Source of the DNA: Psococerastis gibbosa
Taxonomy: Eukaryota; Arthropoda; Insecta; Psocodea; Psocidae
Direction: 5' to 3'
DNA length: 64,000 nt
Assembly: GCA_963971405.1 (NCBI GenBank)
Contig: OZ020485.1
Coordinates: 40,855,469-40,919,468 of the forward strand
The stretch's first letter is position 1. The number at the start of each line of letters is the position of its first letter. This document shows, piece after piece, positions 1-11,249 of this stretch. The notes beneath the pieces were generated by a model that saw only the letters and a program-made list of their open reading frames with translations, did not search any database and was not told the origin of the DNA. The position numbers and the translations under genes are program-made.

Positions 1-195
1 TGGTTTGGTTCACATTAGTAGCAACTACATTTTATGTGATCAGAAAAGAACAAGTTGGGGCCGTTTTTCAGAAATATTTTGTTTTTAGCTGTTTCTTGTT
101 TCTTAATAATATATTAATTTTTGTAAGTACTGTTTGTATATAAAATTAATGGGTAAGTGATTGCTACTGAGATTATAAATTTATTTTTGTTTTAG

Positions 196-3100
196 TGTCA
201 GCTTCTCTTACCAAATGTAGAGGGGTCATTTGAAGCCTGCGTTGTCAGCTCGAATAGAAAGCTTTATGTTTTAAAAATAACGGGAAAAGAAGAAGGGTGA
301 GTTTTCTGAAAAGTTATAGCAAAAACTCGTACTATGGCGTCAGATTATCTACTAGATCTTCTTAAAAGAGAAAAAGACTGTGACTAGAATATCACAATAT
401 TGGAGTATATTTTTATGCAATTACTACAACCTGTTTTTCCCGCCGATCTAGGCATATACAGTGGCGGAGAAAATCTTAAGGACACCAAATTTTTCCTAGT
501 AATTTTCATATACGCCTTATCTAATGAGATCTGAATGGCATGGTAGTTGGATAGTTGATTGCCCTCTAAGAGCTGTATAGATCGATACTATTTTGGTTCT
601 TTATCAATTCACCTCTTTACAGATATCAATGTTTTTCAAAAATGCACGGGGAGAAAAACATAAGGACGCGAGCATTTAAGGTTCATTTTCTACTGGATAG
701 AGAGTTTTATTGTGAAAATAACACTATAATTCAACTAAAACATCAATACTTTGTGCTATGGCCGTTGTTTTGCAGGATTGTCTTGCACCTAGTTTGCATA
801 GAGTCGAATAACTTGCGGCAAATTGAAATAGGTATCGAGTGCCATGTCTTCTCCACCTCTTCCCATAGTAGGTCCTTATTTTTATGCAGCGCCTTTGGTA
901 GTTTGATTTTTTAAGTGGCTCCGATGATTATCAATGTGGTTCAGGTTGGGCGACTAAGCAGGCCACGGCATGACAGACACATTGCTCTCCGCGAACCACT
1001 GGTTTATAATCTTTGGTGAATGCTTCGGGTCTCTCTACTGTTGGAACACCCATGAAATTGGCATGTCGTCTTCCGCAAAAGATAGCATTACATTTTGCAA
1101 AATCTCCCGGTACATCTTTTTCGTCATGATTTCGTTTATACGGAATATCGGGCCTACGCCGTTGTAGGAGAAACAGCCCCACACCATAATGTTACCGCCA
1201 CCCAAGTTTACGGTCTTCTTTGTATACTTGGGATTAAATGCGGTACTGGGAGGACTTCTCATACACTGTTTCCCATCGGAACCGAAGAAGTTGACCATTG
1301 TTTCATCACTAAACGAAATGTTTTTCCAATTCGCATGATTTAGGTTTTCTGAAGCATGCTTTAAACGGTCCTTAATGTTCTTTTTTGGCAACAGCAGAAC
1401 TTTTCTCGGTAACCGACCATGAAGTTGGGCATCTCTCAGCCCCTGCCGAACCATTCGAGTACAAATGGGTGGATTCATTTCTTTTTTAAGGTCGGCGGCG
1501 GTACTGAATGGTGACATTTTGCTCTTATGGACCAGCAAATTGTCGAAATGCTGCGTTGTTTTTCGAGGATGTCCCCTTTTTTTCACAGGACGGGGAGCTT
1601 TGAGAGCCTGTTCGACCATTGTTCTTGACCTTCCAATCATCTCCGCAATCTTTCTTATAGAATGCCCGCATTCCCGAGGTTTGTGGATCACCTTCTTCTC
1701 CTCAGGTTTGAAATTTTTCCCTTTGGACATATTTCTTCATTCAGCAACAACAGACTCCTACTTATTCAAATTAAAGACAAAGAACTAAAAATCACTGTTT
1801 TTTGGTTCAAAATATCACCATAAATGCTCGCGTCCTTATGTTTTTCTCCCCTTGCATTTTCGAAAAAAATTCAAATCTGCAAAGAGGTGAATCGATCAAT
1901 AGCTAAAATAGTATCGAGCTATACAGCTCTTAGAGGGTAATCAACTATCCAACTACCTTGCCATTCAGATCTCATTATACAGGGCAATTATGAAAATTAC
2001 AAGAAAAAATTTGGTGTCCTTAAGTTTTTCCCCGCCACTGTATATTTAAAATTAGCGTTACATATACAAATTTACAATCCAGAAACCCTGCTGTGACTTA
2101 AATGTGAACTATTATCATATCGTCACCTTAAAGTCAGAAGGGCGCAACTAATCTTTTGCCGAAATAGAGCTATGATCACATTTAGTTACCTTGTCATGAG
2201 CTCTACCTTTGCACATACCGAAACAAATTCGAAATTGATTAAGGCTGAAATTTTTGATTAGGAGGGCGTATCTGACTGTTTGTAGCAAAATATTATACCG
2301 ATACAGAACCACAATAATTATCTCGAAACGTTGTTTTTGATAGTACGCCCTTCTGACTTTAAGGTGAAGATGGCTGTATTCGGTTATTCTGTTTCTGAGC
2401 AATGTATGCTTATTATTGCAGAGAGGAGGCTAGTAAGTTCTTATCCAAAGTCGACAATCTCACCGTTAATTTGAGTAACTTGAAGAAATGGGGAATACTA
2501 GCTTGGCACCAGGGATTTTTCATTACTTTTCGATCTCACCCCAACGAATACATTATTCTGCTCAAGAATCCAAAGTGGACAAGCAATTTTCAGAATTATG
2601 TAGCAGCTCACGGTGAGTGCTGAACCACGGAAAGGAGGCGAGCTATAATAGCAGTAGTTCTAACATCGAAATGCATAGCGAGACCAAAATATCCAAACCA
2701 ACGATAATAAAGTAGCATAGATGGCGCCTAACCATAAACTAAATATGGCCGATAGGGGTAAAACGTTCGGAGAAATGGCAAAGGGAATGTTTCCAGGTTG
2801 TATTGTGGCAACATTAAAAAAATACGCTGACGAAAGCATTCCCGTCAGTCCCTGGCGTCTACATAGCTTGATATTGACGTGTTGGACTTAAGGCGATTAG
2901 ACTAGGAACTACTTTTTGCCGCTTCGTTGCATGCGCCGTGGATGGCCATCCAGCTAGCCTGATCCAGACACATTTTTTTAGCTATTAAGGCGCCCATTCC
3001 ACTGACCGGCTAGGGCTATTTACAAAAACGGTGACGTGGTAGCAGACATTCAAGACTTAGGCGGGGTTTCCACCGACCTCGCATTGCAGAATTGACGGAA

Positions 3101-5866
3101 ATGTTTATTTTCCTCTATGCATAGTTAAAATTGATCAATGATCATACAGTAAAATCACAAGTAAACAAACTAAAATGAAAAAAAATGGCGTCATGGGATA
3201 TGTTAAGTACAAACATTTTAATAGATTTCTATAAAAAAAAAAATTCTAATTTCCGTCAATGTCATTTGCGTTCTGCAATGCGAGGTCGGTGGAAACGTCA
3301 CCTAAGTCTTGAATGTCTGCTACCACGGTCACCGTTTTTGTAAATAGCCCTAGCCGGTCGATGGAATGGGCGCCTTAAAACTAGCTCGACTAAGCGGCAA
3401 AAAAAGAATCCTACCTATATTATTCTGTTAGTGCCGCTGGGCGCTTTTGTACCGATGAAAAGGTGCTACTTTCACCTAATTACACATAGTGTATATACAC
3501 TTTCCGTAGAACACCCAGGAATACGCTAAACACATTAATGTCCTATTTAAATGCTTCAGATTTAATTAAATCGTTCCTAAAACTGTTGTAAAACTCGTCC
3601 TTCGTTCCATTCAATTCGTGCGCGCAAGCGCTGTAAAATTCTGCGATTTTCGCACGGGGCCACTAGTATGATTAATTTCGAATAATTGTGTAACGGAACT
3701 CGCAGTGCCGCATTAAGCCAGCGCAAATTCTGTCAAGGGGCCCTTGGTTTGCTATAGGTTCTCAAGTTTAGTGTACCTATTTAAGTAAAGAAAACTGATA
3801 CAGATAAACTTTTCTGGATTAATGTGGACAAAATATGGACAGGCGTTGGAGCGCGGGGCCACCCAAATTCGCGGGGGCCCGTAGCATTTGCTACTCTTGC
3901 TGTGCGGCTAATCCGGCACTGGGAACTCGAAACGTTTGAAGGAATTTTTAACATTAAATACATGGGAGGCCCGGTGACAATTAATTATAAGCAAGTTACT
4001 TATGGGATTGAAATCCTCACTAATCTTGAAAAGTCGAAGGATTATAGATAAAGTACAATGAAACGCTCACAAATAACAATGAAAACTTATGAAGATTTTG
4101 ACAATGAAAAGTTATCTGAGAATAGGGGCGCCAACGGATTGAAAATATGTACATTGAAAGAAAAAAAGAAAATTGTCTTTATTTTCGATATGGGCGAATT
4201 ATGGGCCTTTCGGGCCACTTTTACAATTTACACTATTGCTTTGCTTTCATGGATACTCTTCCGATACTCCCTAGACGTACTTTTCAATAGAATTTTGTCT
4301 AATTTCAGATGCAGTATTTCCGTCTCACGTAGAATGGAGTGCAGAACCTATCCCGGGACCCCATTTGCGTTTCACGCAGTTTCTTTTAGCTGCTGCTGAG
4401 GATACATCACTGCTCGGCATCGTGTTTTTCGTTGGTTGCTCAATTGTGGGTAACAAGGAATCCCGCCGAGACTACCATGAAGGCGCTCTTGCAATAACTC
4501 CTACAGACCTCTTCATTGTTTCTACACTGTCCTGGGTGTTCAATTCAGTGAAGAATAATATACCGTCTGCTTGTAACTCTCAAAAACTTAGTGATCTTAT
4601 CCAAACAGTGAGTATTTAGGTTTTTTACCTTTTCATTTAATTATGGTGAAGTTATTTGTTAGGCACCTACTTCGGTTTTTTGTTCTCTAGGCTTACTACA
4701 ATCCACTTACTAGCGCCTAGAGTACATTTGTATGAATTTCTTATAGCTCCTTTCTGGTATCTGTACTTGGTTAAGTCAAGCTTTCGCCTGTTTCATTGAG
4801 TTAATGGTAAGCTTGTCTCAGCTTGTCCATTATCGCTCGTAGCCGGTTTAGGGTAACATCGAGAACGTATACCAGTTTGCCAATTTGCAAAAATTCATAC
4901 AGAAATAATGCAAATTATGTCCGAAATTGGACAAGGGACCTTTGGGCCACTATAAGTAGGTCTTGGTCCATAAAACGTCGTTTAAAAAAATAACCTCTTA
5001 ACTTACTTTTTACTTTTTCCTCGCTTTTATCCCTAAGAGGGGGTCAGCGATACGGCATGTTCACTTCCACTCCTTTCGATTCTGTGCTTCGACTGTAGTT
5101 CCTCCAACAATTCTGAGGTCTTGGTGGACTTTTGCTTCTACCGTCAGCCTGGACCGTCCTCGTCTTCTTTTTCCCTCAGCTTCGATATGTTTTTCGCCTT
5201 ATCAGGTCATCTGGCTGCCTTCTTTCGACGTGGCCCCACCATGATAGTCATCGTTCCCGGGCTTTATCGACTGTTAGCGGCCTTCTATTCAGCTCTTATT
5301 TCAGAAGGAACCTGTATATAAGAATTATCAAATCGGTAAAATATACCGCTCTTAACATTTGCAATAACCTACCAATAAATATAAAAAACAGCCCTACTTT
5401 AAAAATATTTAGGAAAAAAATTAATCTAAACAAGTAAACGTAAATAATATATAAACTTTAATTAAAAACGCGCACCTTGAAACACACCATCACTTACCTA
5501 TACTGTACCCTAACCCAACTAACATTAACTTATATCACCTACAACGGAACCTACTTATACTAATAACGATTCCCTGTAATTAAGCCACACACGGCACTGC
5601 CTATGGCTAAAGAAAAAAGAAAAAGTAAAAAAAGGAATAACTGTAAACTGTTAAATTGGGATAAATATATTGCTCCTTTTTTATTCTGATTGTAGGGTGT
5701 CACCGATAGAGAACTCTGTCTGCAGTTTCTGGATGAATCGCAAGGGAAACAACAACAGTGGGTGTTAACTTTGGCTTCTAAAGAGTTGGTGAACTGGATC
5801 GTAGACGCAATCAAGCTTCCCTGGGAGGACCTATTTTCCGTCCCGTTGCATGTATCATATACATAG
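196..5866 (+). CDS. C-terminal four exons of an unrecognised protein (possibly STK11IP/nischarin-like)
   Basis: Four plus-strand exons join in phase: 196-296, 2422-2612, 4309-4607 and 5696-5866. Each is flanked by AG acceptors and by GTGAGT-type donors, and the last ends in TAG. Reading starts mid-protein (CQLLLPNVEGSFEACVV), so the gene begins before the window. The joined segment is about 253 residues. Alternating hydrophobic stretches such as KLYVLKITGKEE, WGILAWHQGFFITFRS and EYIILLKNPKW look like the strands of a PH-like or similar small beta domain. The final exon is a hydrophobic/acidic tail ending in LHVSYT. There is no signal peptide or clear membrane span. My tentative association with STK11IP/nischarin-type scaffold C-termini is from general appearance only. 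The introns carry a Tc1-like element, a foldback MITE and LINE scraps. I see no canonical AATAAA close to the stop. Confidence 0.72.
459..2040 (-). mobile_element. Tc1-like DNA transposon with IR/DR-type long termini, inactive
   Basis: The element is flanked by TA dinucleotides (457-458 and 2041-2042). Its ends begin CAGTGGCGGAGAAAA and finish GTTTTTCCCCGCCACTG. The inverted termini extend roughly 220-230 bp. Each holds an inner motif (about 641-675 and 1815-1850: GGGGAGAAAAACATAAGGAC) that echoes the outer tip (GGCGGAGAAAATCTTAAGGAC), which is the IR/DR arrangement known from some Tc1-like elements. The minus-strand transposase reading frame between the termini is disabled. It lies in an intron of the upstream gene. 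Confidence 0.9.
931..1730 (-). pseudogene. Tc1-like transposase pseudogene
   Basis: Minus-strand reading starts at 1730 with MSKGKNFKPEEKKVIHK and runs 231 codons. It has an N-terminal paired-like helix-turn-helix region (IRKIAEMIGRSRTMVEQAL) and the first DDE-type acidic residue in SFSDETMVNFFG. The phrase VWGCFSYNGVGPI and the QQ just before the second catalytic site are also present. A TAG stop then falls where family members have DN in QQDNDPKHT. Downstream, in the same frame, RDPKH, NVSVMPWPA, another stop and NHIDN follow, so the usual NPIEN glutamate appears as aspartate. Further stops follow. It cannot encode an active transposase. A short-deleted relative sits at 45903-46604. Confidence 0.88.
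2124..2365. mobile_element. MITE with 21-bp inverted ends
   Basis: The ends are CACCTTAAAGTCAGAAGGGCG and its reverse complement, separated by about 200 bp with no coding capacity. It ends 56 bp before the acceptor of the exon at 2422, so it sits next to the branch-point region of that intron. The family is unknown. Confidence 0.7.
2989..3374. mobile_element. Foldback MITE, TWA-flanked (copy 1, long form)
   Basis: Inverted arms begin GGCGCCCATTCCACTGACC and contain GTGGTAGCAGACATTCAAGACTT and an inner GGGGTTTCCACCGACCTCGC block. The right half is the reverse complement. The left flank is TAA and the right flank is TTA. A central segment (about 3100-3240) includes ATTGATCAATGATCATA and GGCGTCATGGGATATG. 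The copy at 54775-55158 is the same structure with the centre in the opposite orientation. Confidence 0.82.
4155..4250 (-). mobile_element. LINE 3'-end fragment
   Basis: A GAAAGAAAAAAAG tract is followed by AAATTGTCTTTATTTTC, ATATGGGCGAATT and GGCCTTTCGGGCC. The same order recurs at about 14905-14975 next to a recognisable LINE coding remnant, and in opposite orientation at 18390-18455. It is the 3' tail of a non-LTR retrotransposon read on the minus strand. Confidence 0.6.
4750..5060. repeat. Dispersed repeat (shared with 38175-38400 and 60780-61040)
   Basis: The blocks GTAAGCTTGTCTCAGCTTGTC, TTATCGCTCGTAGCCGG, ACATCGAGAACGTATACCAG and GGACCTTTGGGCC recur in the same order at about 38175-38400 and 60780-61040. 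The tail (5005-5060, CGCTTTTATCCC and GGGGTCAGCGATACGG) recurs near 55750-55797. No coding content is recognised, and the class is unknown. Confidence 0.65.
5320..5440 (+). mobile_element. Possible LINE reverse transcriptase C-terminal scrap
   Basis: The plus-strand frame reads ALNICNNLPINIKNSPTLKI then FRKKINLNK and a stop. This resembles the closing residues of CR1/Daphne-like LINE proteins (a 'NNLP..IK.SPTL..FK.KL' pattern). It is short and lies in the last intron of the upstream gene. Confidence 0.45.
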
Positions 5867-6034
5867 ATCTAATTGGCCCAACAATAATTTTTAATGGATT
5901 AGATAGAGCAATATATTATTTTTAAAGTTAGAAGTGACCACTATTCATTGAACTAGACTATCGTACTACTAAGTAGACTCTACCTGGCTCAACAGGTAGC
6001 AATGGCGGTGCGCGGGATAATGGAGATGAAATTT

Positions 6035-6540
6035 TGCATATTGGTTCCCAAAAATCATACCTCGAGACCATTTTTTTTTATATTGGGCTAACTCAATTGG
6101 GGGGGTTTATTCTCAAAAAACCCCCAAAAAAACGCCTAAAAAATTATTTCTCAAAAACGGCTCCAACGATTTCTTTTAAATTCACATAGGCTATATTGTA
6201 GTCGTTATTAATGGTAATAAAATGTGGGGGTCGCTGGCCCCTTGATAGTGCTTCTGGGGGTAAAAGATAAAAATAGGCCTTACTAAATTTTCATGAAAAA
6301 TGAATAAAAAATAATTTTTCTGCGGAACCTTTCTATCGATGATTTCTACACTCAGGTATGTTTTATGTGATATATTAAGTAACAAGCCCGGACAGGTTGC
6401 TTTTCCAAAAAGTATTTAGTTTTGTGCAAAAAATAATTTTGGAAAAAATGATGGAAAATTCAAAAACGCTCAAATGCATTGCGTGCCCTGCCATTATTAA
6501 ATACTGTAGTAATTTATTGGTCTGCCCGATCTAGAATATG
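6035..6540 (+). repeat. Partial copy of the CTTTCCAATTTATACG repeat family
   Basis: This matches the interior of the long copies at 19335 and 50229: AAAAATCATACCTCGAGACC, GGGCTAACTCAATTGGGGG, AAAACGGCTCCAACGATTTC, TGGGGGTCGC, TTTCTATCGATGATTTCTAC and GCATTGCGTGCCCTGCCATT. Both ends are missing. Confidence 0.75.
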
Positions 6541-7548
6541 CAATGTCATTGATTAATTCAGTGCTTTGGGATAGGGGATATCCTAGGCCGTTGCCAGAGC
6601 GAAAATCATTGTTTTTTTAAATACTATACCTACATCAAAATATTTAATTTCCCCCCTTTTTTTTACATCCAATAGTCGTATATCTGCAAGCCTGTAAAAA
6701 AATTGAAAATTTCTTGGCCGAAGTGTATGAGATAAGTTACATAGCCTACAGGTAATTTAAAACCAGCACCGGAAAAAACATTGGAACGCTCTCCTGAAAA
6801 GTGATCCGCCGAGAAATTTTTCATTTGAGCAAAACCGCCGACTACATAACAGCCCAGCACATTGTAACTGCGACAAATCAGCGTCCAGCCAGCTAAAAAA
6901 ATAATCTGCTGCAGTAGACCGGTATTGCACCATTTCCTCACGTACTACGGTAGGTAGAGGGGGGGGGGTAGCCTTGAGCCTCATTATATTAGAAGTTCTT
7001 TTGCTCACCCCCTGTCGAAATTAAAATAATGTAGGCTATACAGTAGGTATATGCAAATTTTGTAGATGAAAATTTTTACATTACATTAGGTTAGATATTA
7101 CAATAGGTTTAAACTTTACACTGGCTCCCATGAAAACTTTCTCGTTTAATTTATAACATCCTTGTTCGCTCGCTTAAAAAAAGTTTGACACTGTAATTTC
7201 AAAATACTCCGAGGGTATCTCAAATATATAGGGCCTATTAGCCTCATTTTTCAATAATAATAATAATAATATATAATTATTAAAACGAAACTTATACAAA
7301 GTTGCGTATTTTTGTAGTTAACGATAATTTTCTTATAGGAAAATGCTTGTCCCAACCAATCAAAACATTGAAATTTAATATAATTTCTGATTCCAATAGG
7401 AGACTGGCCTCAGCTATCGTTGGTGCCATGTGAAAGTTCTCCTGGACGTCCAAATTTAAAAAATGGCATAAAACCATGAATTATCCTAAAATCGATTCAG
7501 GAAACAATGTTTTTGGCTTGTTTTGAGATTTTTGTTTGTTTCGTTTTA

Positions 7549-7683
7549 AGGAGACTATTATGTAGATATCTATTATAAATTAAGTTATAATATGGTAGCA
7601 GACATCATTAATAAGACAAGTCTCTACCATACTATAACTTAATTTATAATAGATAAGTTAAGTATCTACATACCAGTCTCCTT
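7549..7683. mobile_element. Short foldback element
   Basis: The arms begin AAGGAGACTATTATGTAGATA and AAGGAGACTGGTATGTAGATA, read inward from each end. They fold over nearly the whole 135 bp around TGGTAGCAGACATCATTAATA. The TGGTAGCAGACAT core is shared with the TWA-flanked foldback family. It abuts a second inverted-repeat element at 7690. Confidence 0.7.
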
Positions 7684-7689
7684 AAAACT

Positions 7690-8001
7690 AGGGCTCTATA
7701 TTAGACAGGTATTGTCATCCGCCATATTGTATCCATTATATGTCTGGTGTATAAGCCAAGCATTGGGTGTTTGTGTTTACCTATTTATTTTTAGAAAATT
7801 ACCGTTGTTTATTTATTATTATGTAAGAAACATGTGATGTGTTAAAAAATTACTGAAACGTGTATTTGTATTTGTATTTTTCAATCTTTTACTTTTCTTA
7901 CAATACTTGCCATATAGGAAATATGGGATACAACATTTTATTATTATTGTTATTATTATTAACATACAACATGGCGGATGACAATACCCGGGTATATAGT
8001 G
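7690..8001. mobile_element. Inverted-repeat element E, copy 1
   Basis: The left end reads GGGCTCTATATTAGACAGG then TATTGTCATCCGCCAT. The right end is the approximate reverse complement, ATGGCGGATGACAATA then CCCGGGTATATAGTGCC. The interior is AT-rich, with ATAAGCCAAGCATTGGGTGTT and CTTACAATACTTGCCATATAG. A second copy, interrupted by a LINE, occupies about 16841-17630. Confidence 0.75.
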
Positions 8002-8003
8002 CC

Positions 8004-8075
8004 CACTGAAGGGGATTTCTAAACTGCGGATGCGGACTGCGGACAAGGCCACTGCGGACGAAAGGGTTATAAAGG
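8004..8075 (+). repeat. hAT-like terminal arm (left)
   Basis: CACTGAAGGGG is followed by TAAACTGCGGAT, GCGGACTGCGGACAAGGCCA and CTGCGGACGAAAGGGTTA. The reverse complement recurs at 16681-16746, ending in CTCCCCACTG. The CA[CG]TG start and the guanine-rich direct subrepeats resemble hAT-type ends. I could not find a matching 8-bp target duplication. Confidence 0.5.
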
Positions 8076-8934
8076 GTTATTATTAAGTCACAGACAGAAC
8101 AAAAATTAAAGATATTTGTTTTGAGTTTAAAATGTGTTCTGTGATATTTTATCAATAAAATATTAAAACATTATAGTTTAAAAACTTATTTTATTCATCT
8201 AGGTTTGTTTTTTTTGTTTATAGTTAGAATAAAATACTAATAAAAAATGTGAATGCATGGCTGTCTGCTCAATGACGTCATTCGTCAAACAAAATAATGA
8301 ATGACTGCTACGTCATTATTGTATGAGTATTTAATATTTAAATAAAAATACATATTCTTTTTATATTTTGAATTTGAAAAGTTTAAAAACAACTCAGAAG
8401 AAGGAAAAATGTGTCCCGTTTGACCGCTGTGAATTTTGAAAGCAAAGCTGAGATACAGAAAGTCAGAAAGGCATTGGAGTTGTAGACGAAGTGATGATTG
8501 TACAAGAAAAAATATTTGGCAAATGTTCCGGGTTACAAATCTACCAACTAAGCTATTTGTATCTGTATCTATCTGTGCACGGGAATAATATTGGATAACC
8601 TATTTTCCTGTAAGTAATGAAGGCTGCGTTGTTTCCCTACCATATTAGTTATATTAGTCATATTAGTTATTGGTCTATGAGCTGGGGCTATACGCCTATA
8701 CCCTATACCCAAATAAAATTAAAAGAAATACAACTGTTACTATGTGTAGACTAAAATAATTACATTTGTTTCGCTCCATTTGAGTATCTCTAATACACAT
8801 TTGGAGCAGAAATAATAAATTATTCTGCTTTAAATACACCGACTACATGAGAAACCCCATGAATGAATGCCATCTTCCATTTCAGTATTTCCACCAGTCT
8901 TAACTAAGTCAGCCGCCTAGGCATGTCGTCAAGC

Positions 8935-9250
8935 GCTTAATATTTAGCCCTCTTGAGTCGCAATCTACGGATTGGTTTGCAGCGAATGTTGTATTTTTTC
9001 TCCTCCACTCTTGTCTGTTTAGTGCGGTCCTTTTCGCACCCCAGGTCCCTCATGACATCCTGTAGGTACTCCTTCCTCTGTCGTCTTCTTGAGTTGGTGC
9101 CTTCAACCTACCCTCAATTATGTTCTTGAGGAGCCTTTCGTGTCTCAGAATATGTCCCATCCATTTGCCTCTTCTTGTCGAAATCATGGCCATAATAGCT
9201 CTTTTTTCATATATGTAATGCTGTAATTTGGATTTTATAGGTCTTCTTCA
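8935..9250 (-). pseudogene. LINE reverse-transcriptase C-terminal remnant
   Basis: Minus-strand frames give MISTRRGKWMGHILRHERLL and KNIIEGR, then after a frameshift KEYLQDVMRDLGCE. This is the common 'RRLRWLGHILR....GRPRK.Y..D..' C-terminal module of RTE/Jockey-like non-LTR elements. It is frameshifted and truncated. It lies just upstream of the unrecognised exon at 9313. Confidence 0.65.
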
Positions 9251-9312
9251 TAGTGCCTCTCTAGGTGTCCAGCAGTCCTGCCAAATTAGCTAGGATATGA
9301 GTCATTTGGTAG

Positions 9313-11247
9313 GATTAATGCATCATTCCAACGGAAGAGCCCAAATGGTCGAAAACCACCAGATTTCATGCACATAATCATCGACGAAAAGGGAGACATG
9401 AAGGTCCCAAAGTTGTGCCTGTTTTCAAGCCAAACGAAGCTCATGTGAGTAGCCTAAATTAGTGTAGAATGATAAAAACATCGTGAAATATTACAAGTTG
9501 TACCTATATTTTTTAAAGACTGTACAGCATGTAAACTTTCTACTGCATACTATTTCTCCGTTAGGTACCGTTACTGTATAATATACCGTAACCGTTCCAG
9601 TATAATATAGTTGTCTATGTTTTTACAGTGCATCATTACCATGCCGTTTATTGTACGTGAAATCATGAAGGTGTTGAGTTTGCATAAGGTTTACCTTATT
9701 TCAATCCCTAATGGCTTCAGAAAGCTTGTTAAATATTGGTAATAAGTAGATTTTTATTTATTCTGTAAATCGAGATGATCTGTGAGCCTGGCCTTATGTG
9801 TAAGGATTGTCACTGGTACGTGCAGGTGCCATGTTGGTTGGGTATCTCAGAGACTCGGTCCTAGTCTCGGTAAATGCAAATACGCCTTTTATAATTCAAA
9901 AAAGGGCAATGCCTATTGCGGAGTGAGGGACCAAATGGTCTCGTTTACGCCATTGTTTCGTAGCATGGAAATCATGTATGCATTACAAGTCACAAAATTT
10001 GTGAGGTTAAGTCCAGCCAACTTCAGTTAGAGTCTTCCCACGAGGAACACTTAGGCGAAAGTCCCAACAAAATAATTAAATATTGTGCCAGGTATGATGC
10101 TTGCCTCAGGGCATGAATGAATTCTAGAATGCGGCATGAGACACTTTGGATACCAATACCCGGACCAATGATGACTGCCTAGTTTTATTTTTTATCAATT
10201 GATCACCTGGCCTATCGATTCATTTTGCGTGGCAATTCCTTAAACAGGTTGCCCGTTCGAAAGTAACTCTTTGACTTGGTAGTGCTCTTTGCATTGGCTG
10301 CGTTTTAAAACAGCGTACTGAATTTATTTATTTACAGTTATGAACAGATGAACAGAACTTGATGAACTACATGGCACTAATTTTATTACTCGTATCGAAC
10401 GCCACAAGAGTAATTACAATCTATCCTTGTCATTCCATTAGTAACTGCTTAGTACGGTACAGTAATATACAGTTATGGCAAAAATAATTTTTTCCATATT
10501 TTCTCCTGCACAATTGGAGATAGTGGCACCAAACTTAGACATTTCCAAACTGGTGAAGTCGTGGTTTGTGACAGCTGAGTCGATGTTTTACCGAAATCAG
10601 CGCAGTCACCCGGCCTCAACGCATTCAAAAACTTGTGGAATGGCCTGAAGAGCCGTTTATCTATTGAAAAAATTTCGAACAGGGACCTACTGTGGCTTGT
10701 AGTGAAGAAGACATGAGAGATAATTCCCGTCAGAGCATGTCAAAACCTGCTGCAGTAGATAAAAAAAGCGCTGCAAAACAAAGGGCAGACTATTAGTTTA
10801 ATTGAAGTGATATGCATAATAAAACTATAAATTGTAACATTTTTGACCGCGTTTTTATTAGTTTTGCCATAACTGTATCCTTCAGATACTTCCCCCGAAT
10901 TACACAAAAAAAAAAAAAAAAAAAATGATATTTACTAATACAATATTAAATTTAAATTTTATTTTCTGAGTTGTAAGATACCTATGCTATGAATGCTAAA
11001 TGACCAATTACTTGTCACTTATTGTGTAGGCAACTTCAATTTTTTTAGTGACTCTTAACAAACTGGAAAGTTTGTAAGTAGTTACTACTTCTTGACCCCT
11101 GGTCATTCTGTGATTCTCAGGCGCTACCGCGACATTCACCAGATTCTCGGCCCTCACAAGCCACAGCTAAATACTGCTTCATTGAATGCCCCTGACACTC
11201 CACAAGATCATCTTCGACGAGGTGCAGATTATCTTTTAATGATATGA
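9313..11247 (+). CDS. Unrecognised small spliced ORF (two exons)
   Basis: Exon 9313-9444 reads RINASFQRKSPNGRKPPDF and continues through DEKGDMKVPKLCLFSSQTKL to a GTGAGT donor. Splicing to 11121 (CTGTGATTCTCAG acceptor) completes ATG for methionine and continues RYRDIHQILGPHKPQLN to LLMI and TGA. The phase matches, and codon use in both exons looks coding. The frame is also open a little upstream of 9313 (GYESFG), so either the nearby TAG before 9292 or the one at 9311-9312 could be the acceptor. No starting methionine is assigned, and an upstream exon is expected between 5867 and 9290. I do not recognise the family. It may be a separate gene or an alternative 3' end of the upstream gene, although its phase does not fit the exons I mapped there. 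A possible AATAAA is at 11743. Confidence 0.42.
10470..10875 (+). mobile_element. Decayed Tc1-like element, internally deleted
   Basis: It is flanked by TA, starts CAGTTATGGCAAAAATAAT and ends TTTTGCCATAACTG. The inside retains the transposase C-terminus in broken frames: LNAFKNLWNGLKSRL (the position of NPIENLW, with the glutamate as lysine), then LLWLVVKKTWEIIPVRACQN. This family has different ends from the one at 459-2040. Confidence 0.75.
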
Positions 11248-11249
11248 AT

